From NCBI RefSeq assembly GCF_900156575.1, contig NZ_FTNY01000002.1, positions 186,001 to 250,000 of the forward strand: a DNA stretch of 64,000 nt. Direction: 5' to 3'. Shown here piece by piece: positions 32,016-40,856 of the stretch. The notes under the pieces are model-generated. The model saw nothing but the letters and a program-made list of their open reading frames with translations, did not search any database and had not been told where the DNA came from. Numbering within the stretch: position 1 is the first letter of the stretch; every line of letters starts with the position of its first letter. Source of the stretch: Chryseobacterium shigense (GTDB taxonomy: Bacteria; Bacteroidota; Bacteroidia; Flavobacteriales; Weeksellaceae). Both the position numbers and the translations under genes were made by a program.

Positions 32016-32380
32016 ATGGCCACTCAATATGTAAATGTTTTAGAGCAATATAAGCTTTTCTTTGTCAACCGCCCGTTCACTTTTCCCGGTGATAAAACGG
32101 TTAATAAAAAACAGCGATACACCGTATTGATCATGATTTTCCGGGATATTTCCTGAACTGTTTCGCTGATAAAGAGGCTATCGATGAAATCATTACACAG
32201 ATGGATTTTATTATTTCAGAAGGTTTCTATGATCCAGAATATTGTGAAGGAATCTAATTTTGCGCTATTGAAAATCGCAACCCGGAGATTCCCTATATTT
32301 ATGCTTCTGAGATGGATTTGCTTTATCCCGGTTTCTTAGCAAAAAATCCTTATTATAAAAATTCAGATATAATTCCTTAA
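32016..32380 (+). pseudogene. Frameshifted hypothetical gene
   Basis: From the ATG at 32016 the frame reads MATQYVNVLEQYKLFFVNRP and on to LIMIFRDIS, where it meets a TGA. A second frame continues without an ATG (CFADKEAIDEIITQMDFIIS), stops once more at TAA after YCEGI, and resumes with ENRNPEIPYIYASEMDLLYP to a final TAA at 32380. The composition is protein-like throughout, so I read this as one former gene of about 120 codons broken by a frameshift and a nonsense codon. No family is recognised. Confidence 0.6.
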
Positions 32381-32424
32381 TTCTCTGATTTTAAATATAT
32401 TTGAACTCACAAAAAAACAAACCC

Positions 32425-32708
32425 ATGAAAACTGATTACAGAGGTAAGAATTTTAAACTGATGGACAGCATCCATACTTATGGGAAAAAGTACAAATGGT
32501 ATGTTATACAGACTACCAGAATAAAACGTTAATCGCACCTGCAGCGGATGAAGATTCCGCTAAAGATAGAGGTATTGTATCCACTATCAACAGATTTCTC
32601 TCACAACTGTACATATCAACGGCTTTAAACTTCAGGAAAAATAGTCCTGAAAAAACCTGTATGAAATTGCACAGAATTTCTAAAGTCAACTTAACCAAAG
32701 CAGGATAA
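32425..32708 (+). pseudogene. Frameshifted small hypothetical gene
   Basis: An ATG at 32425 opens MKTDYRGKNFKLMDSIHTYG, ending after about 35 codons. The continuation in another frame (YTDYQNKTLIAPAADEDSAKD, then RGIVSTINRFLS) runs to the stop at 32708. A single indel around 32497 would join them into a protein of about 94 residues. No family is recognised. It lies next to another broken gene. Confidence 0.5.
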
Positions 32709-32808
32709 TTCTATCTAAAAGACTGCGGAATTCAAGAGGTGTACAATAATTCCAAGTTTCCATTGGCACCAATACAGGGATAACACAACTTTACATTAAA
32801 CGACTAAC

Positions 32809-33447
32809 ATGAAAAAAGTATATAAAAACATTTTTGGAGAAGTGATTTCAAAAGCAAAAGCTGAGAAATTGGACGACTATCATTTATATTATTACGAAAA
32901 AGATTCTGAGGTACTTAAAGAGATCGAATTTCTTACCGAAGACCAGATATACAGCATTAATTATTTTATGAATCAGGATGAAGATGAGGAACAGATTGTG
33001 AATTATCTGAAAGAAAAATCTGATCTTTTCGATATTGAACAAAGAGAATCTGCCGGAGGTTTCACGATCGCCACCAACAAAATGTATTCTTTATCAGTAG
33101 ATGACCAGCCTTTGATTTCAAAGACCGTTTTCTATCATGATGATCCGGAAAATTTTATCTGTTCGCAAATCCTTGATAATAAAACCTTAAAGCCTATACC
33201 GGAAAGAACCACCAAATGCTGGTATACGCTTGATGAAAATGGCGAAAAGTATGCAGCCATTGAGTTCAGCTACCAAGAAGACGGAAAGCTTGAACTCGCC
33301 ATAGATAAAACACCCAACCCCAATGATGATATGGAATGGGAACATTATGAATACTCTACTTTTAAGGATCTTCAGAGCCATATAGACACCGATATAAGCT
33401 ACTATAAAACGGCGGCACTACTCCCAAAAACGGTGGACAAAGAATAA
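32809..33447 (+). CDS. Hypothetical acidic protein, 212 aa
   Basis: I do not recognise the family. The protein is cytoplasmic, acidic and without membrane segments. It starts MKKVYKNIFGEVISKAKAEK and contains a beta-rich central part (SAGGFTIATNKMYSLSVDDQPLISKTVFYHDD) and a second similar segment (TTKCWYTLDENGEKYAAIEFSYQED). This style is common among immunity-type or SMI1-like proteins in accessory regions, but that is only a resemblance. A terminator-like hairpin separates it from the DUF2314 protein. Confidence 0.55.
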   Translation: MKKVYKNIFGEVISKAKAEKLDDYHLYYYEKDSEVLKEIEFLTEDQIYSINYFMNQDEDEEQIVNYLKEKSDLFDIEQRESAGGFTIATNKMYSLSVDDQPLISKTVFYHDDPENFICSQILDNKTLKPIPERTTKCWYTLDENGEKYAAIEFSYQEDGKLELAIDKTPNPNDDMEWEHYEYSTFKDLQSHIDTDISYYKTAALLPKTVDKE

Positions 33448-33516
33448 AAAACATTGAAAATTTTTCGAAAAAACCAAACATCCGTTTATATTTTTTCGTA
33501 TTTTAGTCAAAGTAAA

Positions 33517-33561
33517 AATGCCGGGTTTAAAGCGTTACACAACACTTTTAAGCCCGGCATT
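33517..33561 (+). terminator. Long hairpin between two accessory genes
   Basis: AATGCCGGG pairs with CCCGGCATT, with further partial pairing of TTTAAAG with CTTTTAA. Only a weak T-rich tail (TATTAT) follows, so it may be a poor terminator. Confidence 0.55.
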
Positions 33562-33603
33562 ATTATCAACATCAAATTTTAACTTTATTAAACCCTGATC
33601 ACA

Positions 33604-34422
33604 ATGGAAGAGAATTCGTTTATATTTACTGATGGGAAAGACCCTAAAATGATCGAAGCGTATGAAAAAGCAAGAGAAACGTTTAAATACTTCTGGCGGG
33701 AGCAATCCTGGGAAAACAGAAGAATCATACCAGGCTTAGACCTTGCCTGTGTAAAAGCTTCATTCAGTCAGGAAGACCCTGAAACAGGAGAGAATACGGT
33801 AGAACACATGTGGATCAATGAAATTGATTTCGATGGTGATACAGTGAGCGGATTCCTGATGAATGAACCGAACAACCTCACCAATATACAGCCCGGGGAT
33901 TATTTTGAAATTCCGCTGAACGAAATCAGCGACTGGCTTTTTGCCATCACCCCTGCTGCAAAAAAACCAAAAGGACTTTCCAAACTGTTTTCATCCCCTG
34001 AACAGGTGATCCCAAAAGCCTACGGCGGATTTACCATTCACAAGATGCGTGCTGACATGCCAGAGGACGAGAGAAAAGAGCATGATGATGCATGGCAACT
34101 TGATTTCGGGGACTTCAATGAAATACTTTTAGTGAATGATCAACTGGAGAAACCTGAAAATCTGGTGGAACATCCGATGAGTAAAAACATGGAAGGAGAA
34201 TTTGTTAAATTCCTGAAGGAATATCCGGATGAACTTTCCAATGCAGATGAAAAAGGCCTTACCTTACTTCATAAAGAAACCATCGCCGGAAACCTGACCT
34301 CTGTGAAGATTATTCTGAAGGCCGGAGCTGATAGAAGTATACAATCTGGAAAAGGAAAAACGGCTTTAGACTATGCAAAACAGCTGAATTGGGAACATAT
34401 TATTCCCGTTTTAGAAGGTTAG
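33604..34422 (+). CDS. DUF2314 and ankyrin-repeat protein
   Basis: Residues about 15-125 match DUF2314 (YegJ-like): YEKARETFKYFWREQSWE, ACVKASFSQED, VEHMWINEIDFDGDTVSGFLMNEPNNLTNIQPGDYFEIPLNEISDWLF. The C-terminal 70 residues form about two ankyrin repeats (DEKGLTLLHKETIAGNLTSVKIILKAGADRSIQSGKGKTALDYAKQ). Ankyrin and DUF2314 proteins are frequently found among immunity or partner proteins of secreted toxins; no toxin gene is seen here. Cytoplasmic, 272 aa. Confidence 0.8.
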   Translation: MEENSFIFTDGKDPKMIEAYEKARETFKYFWREQSWENRRIIPGLDLACVKASFSQEDPETGENTVEHMWINEIDFDGDTVSGFLMNEPNNLTNIQPGDYFEIPLNEISDWLFAITPAAKKPKGLSKLFSSPEQVIPKAYGGFTIHKMRADMPEDERKEHDDAWQLDFGDFNEILLVNDQLEKPENLVEHPMSKNMEGEFVKFLKEYPDELSNADEKGLTLLHKETIAGNLTSVKIILKAGADRSIQSGKGKTALDYAKQLNWEHIIPVLEG

Positions 34423-34453
34423 CCATTCTTTAATTGGGAGCGTGACAGTATAT

Positions 34454-34480
34454 AAAGAGAAACTTCGGTTTCTCTTTTTT
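34454..34480 (+). terminator. Intrinsic terminator after the DUF2314-ankyrin gene
   Basis: AAAGAGAAAC pairs perfectly with GTTTCTCTTT around a TTCG tetraloop, followed by more T residues. Confidence 0.93.
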
Positions 34481-34514
34481 CATGCCCAATCCCGCGATCT
34501 GAAGAGCCAAATAA

Positions 34515-34649
34515 CGCCTCAGCACCACTCACCTCTCGGTAAGTGAAATTGCTTATGAACTGGGTTTTGAGCATCCGCAATCCTTTAGTAAGTTGTTCAA
34601 GCAAAAGACTAATCATTCGCTGCTGGAATTCAGGAAGCTATTTAATTGA
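34515..34649 (+). pseudogene. Remnant of an AraC-family regulator, C-terminal HTH only
   Basis: In one frame the DNA reads RLSTTHLSVSEIAYELGFEH followed by PQSFSKLFKQKTNHSLLEFR and KLFN, then TGA. This is the second helix-turn-helix of an AraC-type regulator. Upstream the frame is closed by a TAA at 34512-34514, and no start codon precedes the HTH. The rest of the gene is absent, so it is a deletion remnant. Confidence 0.82.
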
Positions 34650-35123
34650 AAAAAACATTCGCTGCTAAGCTAAATTTGCTATTTCCTAACCTTAAAAATT
34701 TTGTTTCATTTTATTTATATTTTTACAAAACACAGATAAAATATTATTATAAAGAAACTACAAACATCCAAATCATAACAATAAGACATCATAAACTACC
34801 GCTTCTCACAGCGGTTTTTTCTTTTTACAGGTTCTGCAAAACCCCTGTTCCTCAATAAAAACGGCACCTTTTCCTGCCAAAAAATCATTACGAAAACCAG
34901 CAGCAAATTCAGCTGCCTCATTTATTTTTTTCAAATCAGCTCTACCTGCCTTCAAGCACCATCAACACGATAAAACACTACACAACAACACCTTACACCG
35001 CAATTTATTTAATAAATCTTGTAAAAAAAATAAAAGGGAAATCATAAATTCACTACCTTAGGATTTAGATAAGCGGAATCCGAAAAGCTTTAAAAGAGTA
35101 GGAAAACCAAAAAACTAAATACC
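34650..35123. other. Gene-poor gap with one hairpin and a possible small remnant
   Basis: On the plus strand ACCGCT (34798-34803) pairs with AGCGGT (34810-34815), followed by a T run, and looks like a terminator without an obvious gene. On the minus strand a 49-codon frame from a TTG at 34955 to a TGA at 34806-34808 has protein-like composition (EAAEFAAGFRNDFLAGKG, ending FCRTCKKKKPL). It has no ATG and could be a remnant. Nothing else is recognised. The last 100 bp probably hold the promoter of the precursor peptide gene. Confidence 0.4.
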
Positions 35124-35324
35124 ATGAAAAACTTAAAAAAACTTTCAAGAGACCAAATGAGATCATTATCCGGGGCAGTAGCAGCAGCAATCGAAGCCCC
35201 TTGTGACGGATGGAAATTATGCCATGCCAACGATGACGGAAGTTATGGCTGGGGAATGTGTCCTGCGTCAACAGGAGGAACAAGTTGCCATAATTACGCC
35301 TGCGGGGGTGGATTTTGGTGCTAA
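35124..35324 (+). CDS. Six-cysteine RiPP / bacteriocin-like precursor peptide
   Basis: This 66-residue peptide begins MKNLKKLSRDQMRSLSGA, the leader type seen in Chryseobacterium bacteriocin-like RiPP precursors, which normally end in a Gly-Gly processing motif; here it is Gly17-Ala18. The core is Gly- and Cys-rich, with Cys27, Cys33, Cys46, Cys55, Cys60 and Cys66, ending in GGGFWC. No modification enzyme, protease-transporter or second precursor is seen nearby, so maturation would need genes elsewhere. A hairpin terminator follows. The leader is the main evidence. Confidence 0.8.
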   Translation: MKNLKKLSRDQMRSLSGAVAAAIEAPCDGWKLCHANDDGSYGWGMCPASTGGTSCHNYACGGGFWC

Positions 35325-35334
35325 TTAAAAGCAT

Positions 35335-35381
35335 GAGAATGAATAGTTTTTCAAAAGATTATTCATTCTTCTCTTATTTTT
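35335..35381 (+). terminator. Terminator after the precursor peptide gene
   Basis: AGAATGAATA pairs with TATTCATTCT around a 14-base loop, and a T-rich tail follows. The peptide gene is probably monocistronic. Confidence 0.7.
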
Positions 35382-35426
35382 AATAGCGTATTGATTTCTG
35401 TTATTTCCAAAACAATCACAATTATT

Positions 35427-35870
35427 ATGAAAAAAATTATCTTACTCATCCTGATGCTGATCTTCGGAATAGCATCGGCGCAAAAAGTAAAAAAAGAAGA
35501 AAAGGTAAAAGATAAATTTGAATCGCGGCAGCCTCAGGATCTATCTGTTCCTCCGCCTCCAATGGTCGCTTTTCCCGCTCAATATCCTAAAGGTAACAAG
35601 GCATTTATTGAAAATGTCAAAAAGAATTTAGATGCCAATGCTCTAAAACCCCTCGGTAAGGATCTTAAAACAAAAATCATCCTGAAAGTGAATTCAGAAG
35701 GCAATGTAGTGAATGTTTCCACCTACGGAGGGAATGAAACATTCAATACGGAAGTTAAAAAAGCAGCTGAAAAAGCCACTTACAATATAAAATGGGAAGC
35801 CGGGAAAAATAACCGCGGTGAAAAAGTAATTGATATCGTCCATCTCCCATTTCAATATCCAAATACGTAA
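35427..35870 (+). CDS. Exported protein with TonB-like C-terminal domain
   Basis: The 147-residue protein has a signal peptide ending IASAQ, a Lys/Glu-rich linker and a Pro-rich stretch (LSVPPPPMVAFPAQYPKGN). A C-terminal TonB-type domain follows (AFIENVKKNLDANALKPLGKDLKTKIILKVNSEGNVVNV ... AEKATYNIKWEAGKNNRGEKVIDIVHLPFQY). Unlike true TonB it has a cleavable signal rather than an anchor, so it is probably a periplasmic stand-alone domain. I use the ATG at 35427, since the longer frame from 35391 hides the signal. Confidence 0.78.
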   Translation: MKKIILLILMLIFGIASAQKVKKEEKVKDKFESRQPQDLSVPPPPMVAFPAQYPKGNKAFIENVKKNLDANALKPLGKDLKTKIILKVNSEGNVVNVSTYGGNETFNTEVKKAAEKATYNIKWEAGKNNRGEKVIDIVHLPFQYPNT

Positions 35871-35911
35871 AACATCCGTATCAAATACAACCCTTATTTG
35901 ATATCCCCGAT

Positions 35912-35945
35912 AAAAAAAGAGAAACCTCAAGGCTTCTCTTTTTTA
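35912..35945. terminator. Bidirectional terminator between the TonB-like gene and gldG
   Basis: AAAAAAGAGAA and TTCTCTTTTTT flank a CCT/AGG inner stem. A and T runs on both sides let it work for both converging genes. Confidence 0.85.
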
Positions 35946-35948
35946 TTT

Positions 35949-37619
35949 TTATCCAAACTTTCTCTTCCTCATCCAGAAGAACAATCCTCCCAGCAGACCA
36001 ATTACCACTAAAGGCAGCAATAAATTCAGCCATTGCCAGTTTGCTTTTTCTTCCGTGATGCGGTTTCTGTCCAGAAGTCTTTCTTCAATGTTTCTGTTTC
36101 GGAGCGCCATCAGATTACTGTCATCCAGAAGATAATCTAAAGCATTTCTCAGGAACTGCTCGTTTCCGAACTCCTGATTCGTCAGACGGTCAATTCCCAT
36201 CGGAAGTGGCTCACCTTTGTGCATTTTATTTCTTCCGACATCTCCGTCAGCGATCACGATCATTCTATTTTCAGGGCTCTGGCTTTTGAAGCCCGGATAT
36301 CCTTTTCTTTCAATTCTTGATGCATAGGCAGAAGTAAATTTTCCTTCCAGTGCAACAGCGAAAATTTTAGGAGTACTTGGTTTTTCCATCTGGCCAAGGC
36401 TGTCTACGCTTGCAATTTCTTTCAGGTCTACATAATTGGGAACCTGTTTAAGAAGCGTTCGTTCACTGGATTCAAAAAGAACCTTTGTTTTAATATTTTT
36501 TCTGCCTCCCAAAGTATCAATAGAAGTTGGGAATTCAAATTTTACAGGATTGATGTTTTTGGTAATCGGATTATCATTCTCAGCAATTCCCAGTGGGAAA
36601 TACGGCCATGGAAGGCTCGTATACTGAGGGTTCCCTCCTACTTCGCCCGTGACCAGTTTCAATAGTGCAAATTTCTTTACATCTTTCACCAAAGCCGGAT
36701 TGATCCTGATTCCGTAATTGAAAAAGAAATCCGTCATATTGATATCTACCGGGAAAGGCATTACCTTTTGAGACCTTGTCAGCGTATCCATTTCAGCGTT
36801 CACAGCATCGATCATCCAAAGCGTTTTTCCGCCATTCATAATAAACTGGTCAAGAATGACCTTTTCATTATCTGTGAATGCTTTTCTGGGTTTCGCAATG
36901 ACCAAAGCGCTCATCTGTTTTAGCAAAGGAAGATCCTCCAGTGTAAGTTCTGTCTGATTTTTTGGGACCACAGGACCTGCATCATAATTTTCCATTGCCA
37001 ATTGCATAAAACCATGGAACTCTTCAGGACCAAGCTCATCCTGATTCACCAGGATTCCTACTTTCTTTCTTTTATCCGCTGCAATATTTTTGATATTGGA
37101 AACCAGACTGTACTCCAGACCTTCTATAGATCTTGTCAGCTGCTGATCTGCATCTATTCCCGCCTGCTGTACGACCAACGGAATAGAAACACCTCTTTTG
37201 TCATATTTTATAACAGCATAAGGGAAAAGGGTGATCTGAGAAATCTTTCCGTCCTTAATATCCGGAAGAACAGAAGGCTGCATGCCCATCGCCATCAGTG
37301 TATCCTGAGACATTTTTGTTTTTATCGGATCGATGAATTTAAAATCGATCTTCGGATTAATCTTCCTGAACTCTTCCAGCATAAATCTGGTTTCGCTCTG
37401 AAGCTGTTTAAAGCTTGCCGGAAAGTCACCTTCAAGATAAACATCTACGGTAAGTGGCTTTTTCACCGATTCCAGTACTTTTACTGTACTTTCCGAAAGC
37501 GTGTATCTTTTTTCTTTTGTTAAGTCTAATCGGATTCCCGAATAGGCAAGCAGAATAACCAAAGGAACCACTGCAATAAGGAAAATTCCTAATGGAGATT
37601 TGATATTGAACTTCTTCAT
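35949..37619 (-). CDS. gldG: Gliding-motility ABC transporter component GldG
   Basis: GldG (556 aa) is the auxiliary subunit of the GldAFG ABC transporter associated with gliding in flavobacteria. It has an N-terminal transmembrane helix (FLIAVVPLVILLAYSGI), a large periplasmic domain (LDLTKEKRYTLSESTVKVLESVKKPLTVDVYLEGDFPASFKQL; GGKTLWMIDAVNAEMDTL) and a C-terminal helix before MRKRKFG. I use the ATG at 37619, 4 bp after the gldF stop. gldA is not in the window, and presence of the genes does not prove gliding. Confidence 0.93.
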   Translation of the reverse strand: MKKFNIKSPLGIFLIAVVPLVILLAYSGIRLDLTKEKRYTLSESTVKVLESVKKPLTVDVYLEGDFPASFKQLQSETRFMLEEFRKINPKIDFKFIDPIKTKMSQDTLMAMGMQPSVLPDIKDGKISQITLFPYAVIKYDKRGVSIPLVVQQAGIDADQQLTRSIEGLEYSLVSNIKNIAADKRKKVGILVNQDELGPEEFHGFMQLAMENYDAGPVVPKNQTELTLEDLPLLKQMSALVIAKPRKAFTDNEKVILDQFIMNGGKTLWMIDAVNAEMDTLTRSQKVMPFPVDINMTDFFFNYGIRINPALVKDVKKFALLKLVTGEVGGNPQYTSLPWPYFPLGIAENDNPITKNINPVKFEFPTSIDTLGGRKNIKTKVLFESSERTLLKQVPNYVDLKEIASVDSLGQMEKPSTPKIFAVALEGKFTSAYASRIERKGYPGFKSQSPENRMIVIADGDVGRNKMHKGEPLPMGIDRLTNQEFGNEQFLRNALDYLLDDSNLMALRNRNIEERLLDRNRITEEKANWQWLNLLLPLVVIGLLGGLFFWMRKRKFG

Positions 37620-37623
37620 AATG

Positions 37624-38352
37624 CTACTTCTTTTTAGTGATAAAATGGTTGGACAATAAGAGCGTAGCACCGATAATCAGAATAAAATAAGCTACATCCT
37701 TAAGATCAATAAGACCTCTGGTAAAGCCCAGAAAATGCTGATAAAACCCTATATTCTGAAGAATAAAATCTGCCCCTCCCAACAGTTTGTAGCTCGCCAG
37801 CTGCTCTATTCCGAAGTACATGATAAAACACATAAAAACGCCTAGAAGGTAAGCCATGATCTGATTCTGCGAAATTGAAGAAGCCAAAATACCGACTCCT
37901 GAGAAAGCAGCGATTAAAACAATCAGACCAATATAACTTCCAAAGGTCATTCCAAGGTCGATATTTCCGGCCGGAACCCCCAGAACATAGACTGTATAAA
38001 GATAAATCAATGATGGAATAAGGCATAAAACCCCAACGATCCACACGGAAAGAAATTTCCCCGCTACCAGATCTGAAACCTTTAAAGGCTGTGAAAAAAG
38101 CCAGTTCAGCGTTCCCGTCTGCTGCTCTTCCGCAAAAGTTTTCATCGATAGTGCTGGAATGATAAACATCAGCAGCCATGGAACGAGTACGAAATAGCTT
38201 TGCAGCGATGCCATCCCGATATCGAAAATATTAGAATCATTCTCGAAAAAAAACAGGAAAAGAGCCGTTATCAAACTGAATGCGCCGATAATGACCCACG
38301 CGCTCCAGTTTCCAAAGTAACTCCAAAGTTCCTTCTTTAAAATTGCAATCAT
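37624..38352 (-). CDS. gldF: Gliding-motility ABC transporter permease GldF
   Basis: GldF (242 aa) is a six-helix ABC-2 type permease. The family pattern is visible in MIAILKKELWSYFGNWSAWVIIGAF, LVPWLLMFIIPALSMKTFAEEQQTGTLNWLFSQPLKVSDLVAGKFLS and GGADFILQNIGFYQHFLGFTRGLIDLKDVAYF. It is followed by gldG after 4 bp, so the two are translated together. Confidence 0.93.
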   Translation of the reverse strand: MIAILKKELWSYFGNWSAWVIIGAFSLITALFLFFFENDSNIFDIGMASLQSYFVLVPWLLMFIIPALSMKTFAEEQQTGTLNWLFSQPLKVSDLVAGKFLSVWIVGVLCLIPSLIYLYTVYVLGVPAGNIDLGMTFGSYIGLIVLIAAFSGVGILASSISQNQIMAYLLGVFMCFIMYFGIEQLASYKLLGGADFILQNIGFYQHFLGFTRGLIDLKDVAYFILIIGATLLLSNHFITKKK

Positions 38353-38402
38353 AGTTTTATTTAGGGGTTAGAGTTTAGATTGCAAGTAGCTGGTAGCAAA
38401 CA

Positions 38403-38437
38403 AACTCATCATTCATAACTCTTAACTTATAACTTTA
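38403..38437. repeat. Heptamer repeat between hemJ and gldF
   Basis: AACTCAT, CATTCAT, AACTCTT, AACTTAT and AACTTTA follow in exact 7-base steps, ending at the hemJ stop region. It resembles the heptamer runs of the trp operon in structure but not in sequence. Confidence 0.6.
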
Positions 38438-38986
38438 TTAGTCCTTCTTTTTTTTATTAACAAGTTTCACCGTCATCATGATCAGAAATACAAGAACGAA
38501 AAATCCGGTAATTAATTGCCACCAGTATTCAATCACGGAAGATTTCAGGATCACGGTGAAAACCACCAGAAACAGAATGAAAGTAGCGATTTCGTTGGCC
38601 TGTCTCAGCTTGATGTTGGGCGTTTCGATCGTTGCTCCGTTCAGTTCCTTCAGTTGAAGTACTTTTTTCCAGCACCAGTAGTGATAAGCAGCCAGACCAA
38701 GCAGAAAAGTCAGCTTCAAATGAAACCATGGCATTTTCATCAGACCGATATTCAGAAAAATCATGACAATTCCGCAGACCGCCATAATAATCCCGGCAGG
38801 AACTGTAATGATATTCCACAACCTTCTGGCCATAAAAGTATACTGTTCTCTCAGGATTTTCTTTTTTTCTTCTGCAAACTCATCCGTATCCTTATAGTAT
38901 ACGAAAATTCTTACCAGATAAAAAATTCCAGCAAAATAGCTTACCATGAAGATGATATGCAGTGCTTTGATTATTGTATAAAGCAT
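38438..38986 (-). CDS. hemJ: Protoporphyrinogen IX oxidase HemJ (CopD-like family)
   Basis: HemJ (182 aa) is the membrane-bound, oxygen-independent type of protoporphyrinogen oxidase in heme synthesis. It has about five transmembrane helices. Family marks are IIKALHIIFMVSYFAGIFYLVRIFVYY with the conserved His10, ARRLWNIITVPAGIIMAVCG and PWFHLKLTFLLGLAAYHYWCWK. The C-terminus is Lys-rich. It lies between kbl and gldF on the same strand. Confidence 0.86.
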   Translation of the reverse strand: MLYTIIKALHIIFMVSYFAGIFYLVRIFVYYKDTDEFAEEKKKILREQYTFMARRLWNIITVPAGIIMAVCGIVMIFLNIGLMKMPWFHLKLTFLLGLAAYHYWCWKKVLQLKELNGATIETPNIKLRQANEIATFILFLVVFTVILKSSVIEYWWQLITGFFVLVFLIMMTVKLVNKKKKD

Positions 38987-39001
38987 CAGTAAATATAAAA
39001 A

Positions 39002-39523
39002 TTATTGATCTGTAGCGTCGATAGGCTGCATTTCCTGTAGTTGTACTTTTTTCGCCCCCAGATTGACGTAGTATTTCTCCAGTTTATTCAGATGATCTTC
39101 ACTGCTTTCCTTTCCTTTTACATAAAGGCTGTAGTCGCTCCAGATGTTAATGCAAAACAGACCTTTCACTAAAATCCGGGCGTTGGACTGTTCAAAATTT
39201 TTGGCCAGAAAGACTTCCAGATCGGGTTTTGTTTTAAATTCATACACCATCACACCACCGTCATCTCCTTTGGGATTATTATAGGTGAAAGTATAGAAGT
39301 TTTTGATGGTAGCGGCCGTTTCCGGGCCTTCTATTTTTGAAATAATATCGGGATCATTCGTCACAAAAGGAATCTTTGTAATCCCGATATCTTTCATTTC
39401 TTTATCTATTGTCGCAGGTTTCATCCCCTGCAATTCCACATTTTTAAGATCGAAATCCATAATGCTCTGTGCAGAGAAACTCTGAAAACATACAAAACCG
39501 ATGATCAAGAGTAATTTTTTCAT
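39002..39523 (-). CDS. Secreted hypothetical protein, 173 aa
   Basis: A signal peptide (MKKLLLIIGFVCFQSFSAQ) is followed by a single domain with IEGPETAATIKNFYTFTYNNPKGDDGGVMVYEFKTKPDLEVFLAKNFEQSNARILVKGLFCINIWSD. I do not recognise the family. It is predicted to be periplasmic. It lies between kbl (32 bp) and hemJ (15 bp) on the same strand, so it may be co-transcribed with either. Confidence 0.65.
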   Translation of the reverse strand: MKKLLLIIGFVCFQSFSAQSIMDFDLKNVELQGMKPATIDKEMKDIGITKIPFVTNDPDIISKIEGPETAATIKNFYTFTYNNPKGDDGGVMVYEFKTKPDLEVFLAKNFEQSNARILVKGLFCINIWSDYSLYVKGKESSEDHLNKLEKYYVNLGAKKVQLQEMQPIDATDQ

Positions 39524-39554
39524 AAAACCTGTTTTAAATGATTAACTATTTTAA

Positions 39555-40751
39555 TTAAGAAATAACACCAAGTTCTTTTCCTACTTTTTCAAAAGCAACA
39601 ATCGCTTTGTCAAGGTGTGCTCTTGTATGGGCTGCAGAAAGCTGTACTCTGATTCTCGCTTTCCCTTTCGGTACTACAGGATAGAAGAATCCGATTACAT
39701 AAATCCCTTCATCCATAAGCTTTTCAGCCATTTTCTGAGCAAGAGGAGCGTCATATAACATCACAGGAACGATCGCGGCATCACCTTCAGGAATATCAAA
39801 TCCCTTAGCTACCATCTCTGTTCTGAAATATTCTGCATTTTCCATTACCTGGTCACGAAGTGAAGTATCATCGGAGATCATGTCCAAAACTTTCAGGGCA
39901 GCTCCTACGATACCAGGCGCCAGTGAATTGGAGAATAAATAGGGACGTGAACGCTGTCTCAGCATGTCGATAATTTCTTTTTTACCGGAAGTAAATCCTC
40001 CAAGAGCACCTCCTAAAGCTTTCCCTAAGGTAGAAGTAATGATGTCTACTCTACCCATTACATCATTGGCTTCATGGGTTCCACGGCCAGTTTTTCCGAT
40101 GAAACCTGTAGCATGAGAATCATCTACCATCACCAAAGCATTGTACTTATCTGCAAGGTCACATACTCCTTTCAGGTCAGCTACAATCCCGTCCATAGAG
40201 AAAACGCCGTCTGTAACGATGATTTTGAAACGGTGATCTTTTTCAGAAGCAGCGATCAACTGTGCTTCCAGATCAGCCATATTGTTGTTTTTATATCGGT
40301 ATCTCGCTGATTTGCAAAGACGAACTCCATCAATGATTGAAGCGTGATTCAGTTCATCTGAAATAATCGCATCTTCTTCGGTAAACAAAGGTTCAAAAAC
40401 TCCTCCGTTCGCATCAAAACATGCAGCATATAAAATGGTGTCTTCAAGACCTAAGAAATCAGCGATCTTTTTCTCCAGTTGCTTGTGGATATCCTGTGTT
40501 CCGCAGATGAAACGTACAGATGACATTCCGTAACCGTGAGATTCTATCATGTCCTGAGAGGCTTTCATCACCTCCGGATTGTTGGACAGACCCAGATAAT
40601 TATTGGCACAAAAGTTCAAAAGCTTTTTTCCGTTAGCCTCTATTTCCGCACTCTGCTGGGAAGTGATGATTCTTTCTCTTTTATAAAGACCGTCATTTTC
40701 AATGTTTTGCAGTTCGTTCTGTAAATGTTGAAGATATTTTTCAGAGATCAT
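39555..40751 (-). CDS. kbl: Glycine C-acetyltransferase (2-amino-3-ketobutyrate CoA ligase)
   Basis: Kbl (398 aa) splits 2-amino-3-ketobutyrate with CoA into glycine and acetyl-CoA, in threonine breakdown. It is an alpha-oxoamine synthase of fold-type I; the PLP lysine is Lys244 in [40 protein letters not shown] and [13 protein letters not shown] are typical. No threonine dehydrogenase gene is adjacent. Confidence 0.93.
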   Translation of the reverse strand: MISEKYLQHLQNELQNIENDGLYKRERIITSQQSAEIEANGKKLLNFCANNYLGLSNNPEVMKASQDMIESHGYGMSSVRFICGTQDIHKQLEKKIADFLGLEDTILYAACFDANGGVFEPLFTEEDAIISDELNHASIIDGVRLCKSARYRYKNNNMADLEAQLIAASEKDHRFKIIVTDGVFSMDGIVADLKGVCDLADKYNALVMVDDSHATGFIGKTGRGTHEANDVMGRVDIITSTLGKALGGALGGFTSGKKEIIDMLRQRSRPYLFSNSLAPGIVGAALKVLDMISDDTSLRDQVMENAEYFRTEMVAKGFDIPEGDAAIVPVMLYDAPLAQKMAEKLMDEGIYVIGFFYPVVPKGKARIRVQLSAAHTRAHLDKAIVAFEKVGKELGVIS

Positions 40752-40856
40752 TTTTTAGTAATTTTTTAGATGCGCTAATTTAATAAAAAGGCGGTAAAAT
40801 ATCAGCTTTTATGAGTTTTATTCTAAAAATAGAATTCAAATTCAGTTTTAACACTA

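Noticed and set aside
37002-37523. 173-codon plus-strand ORF inside gldG
   Set aside because: Antisense shadow of gldG with Cys-, His- and Phe-rich composition unlike real proteins of this genome.
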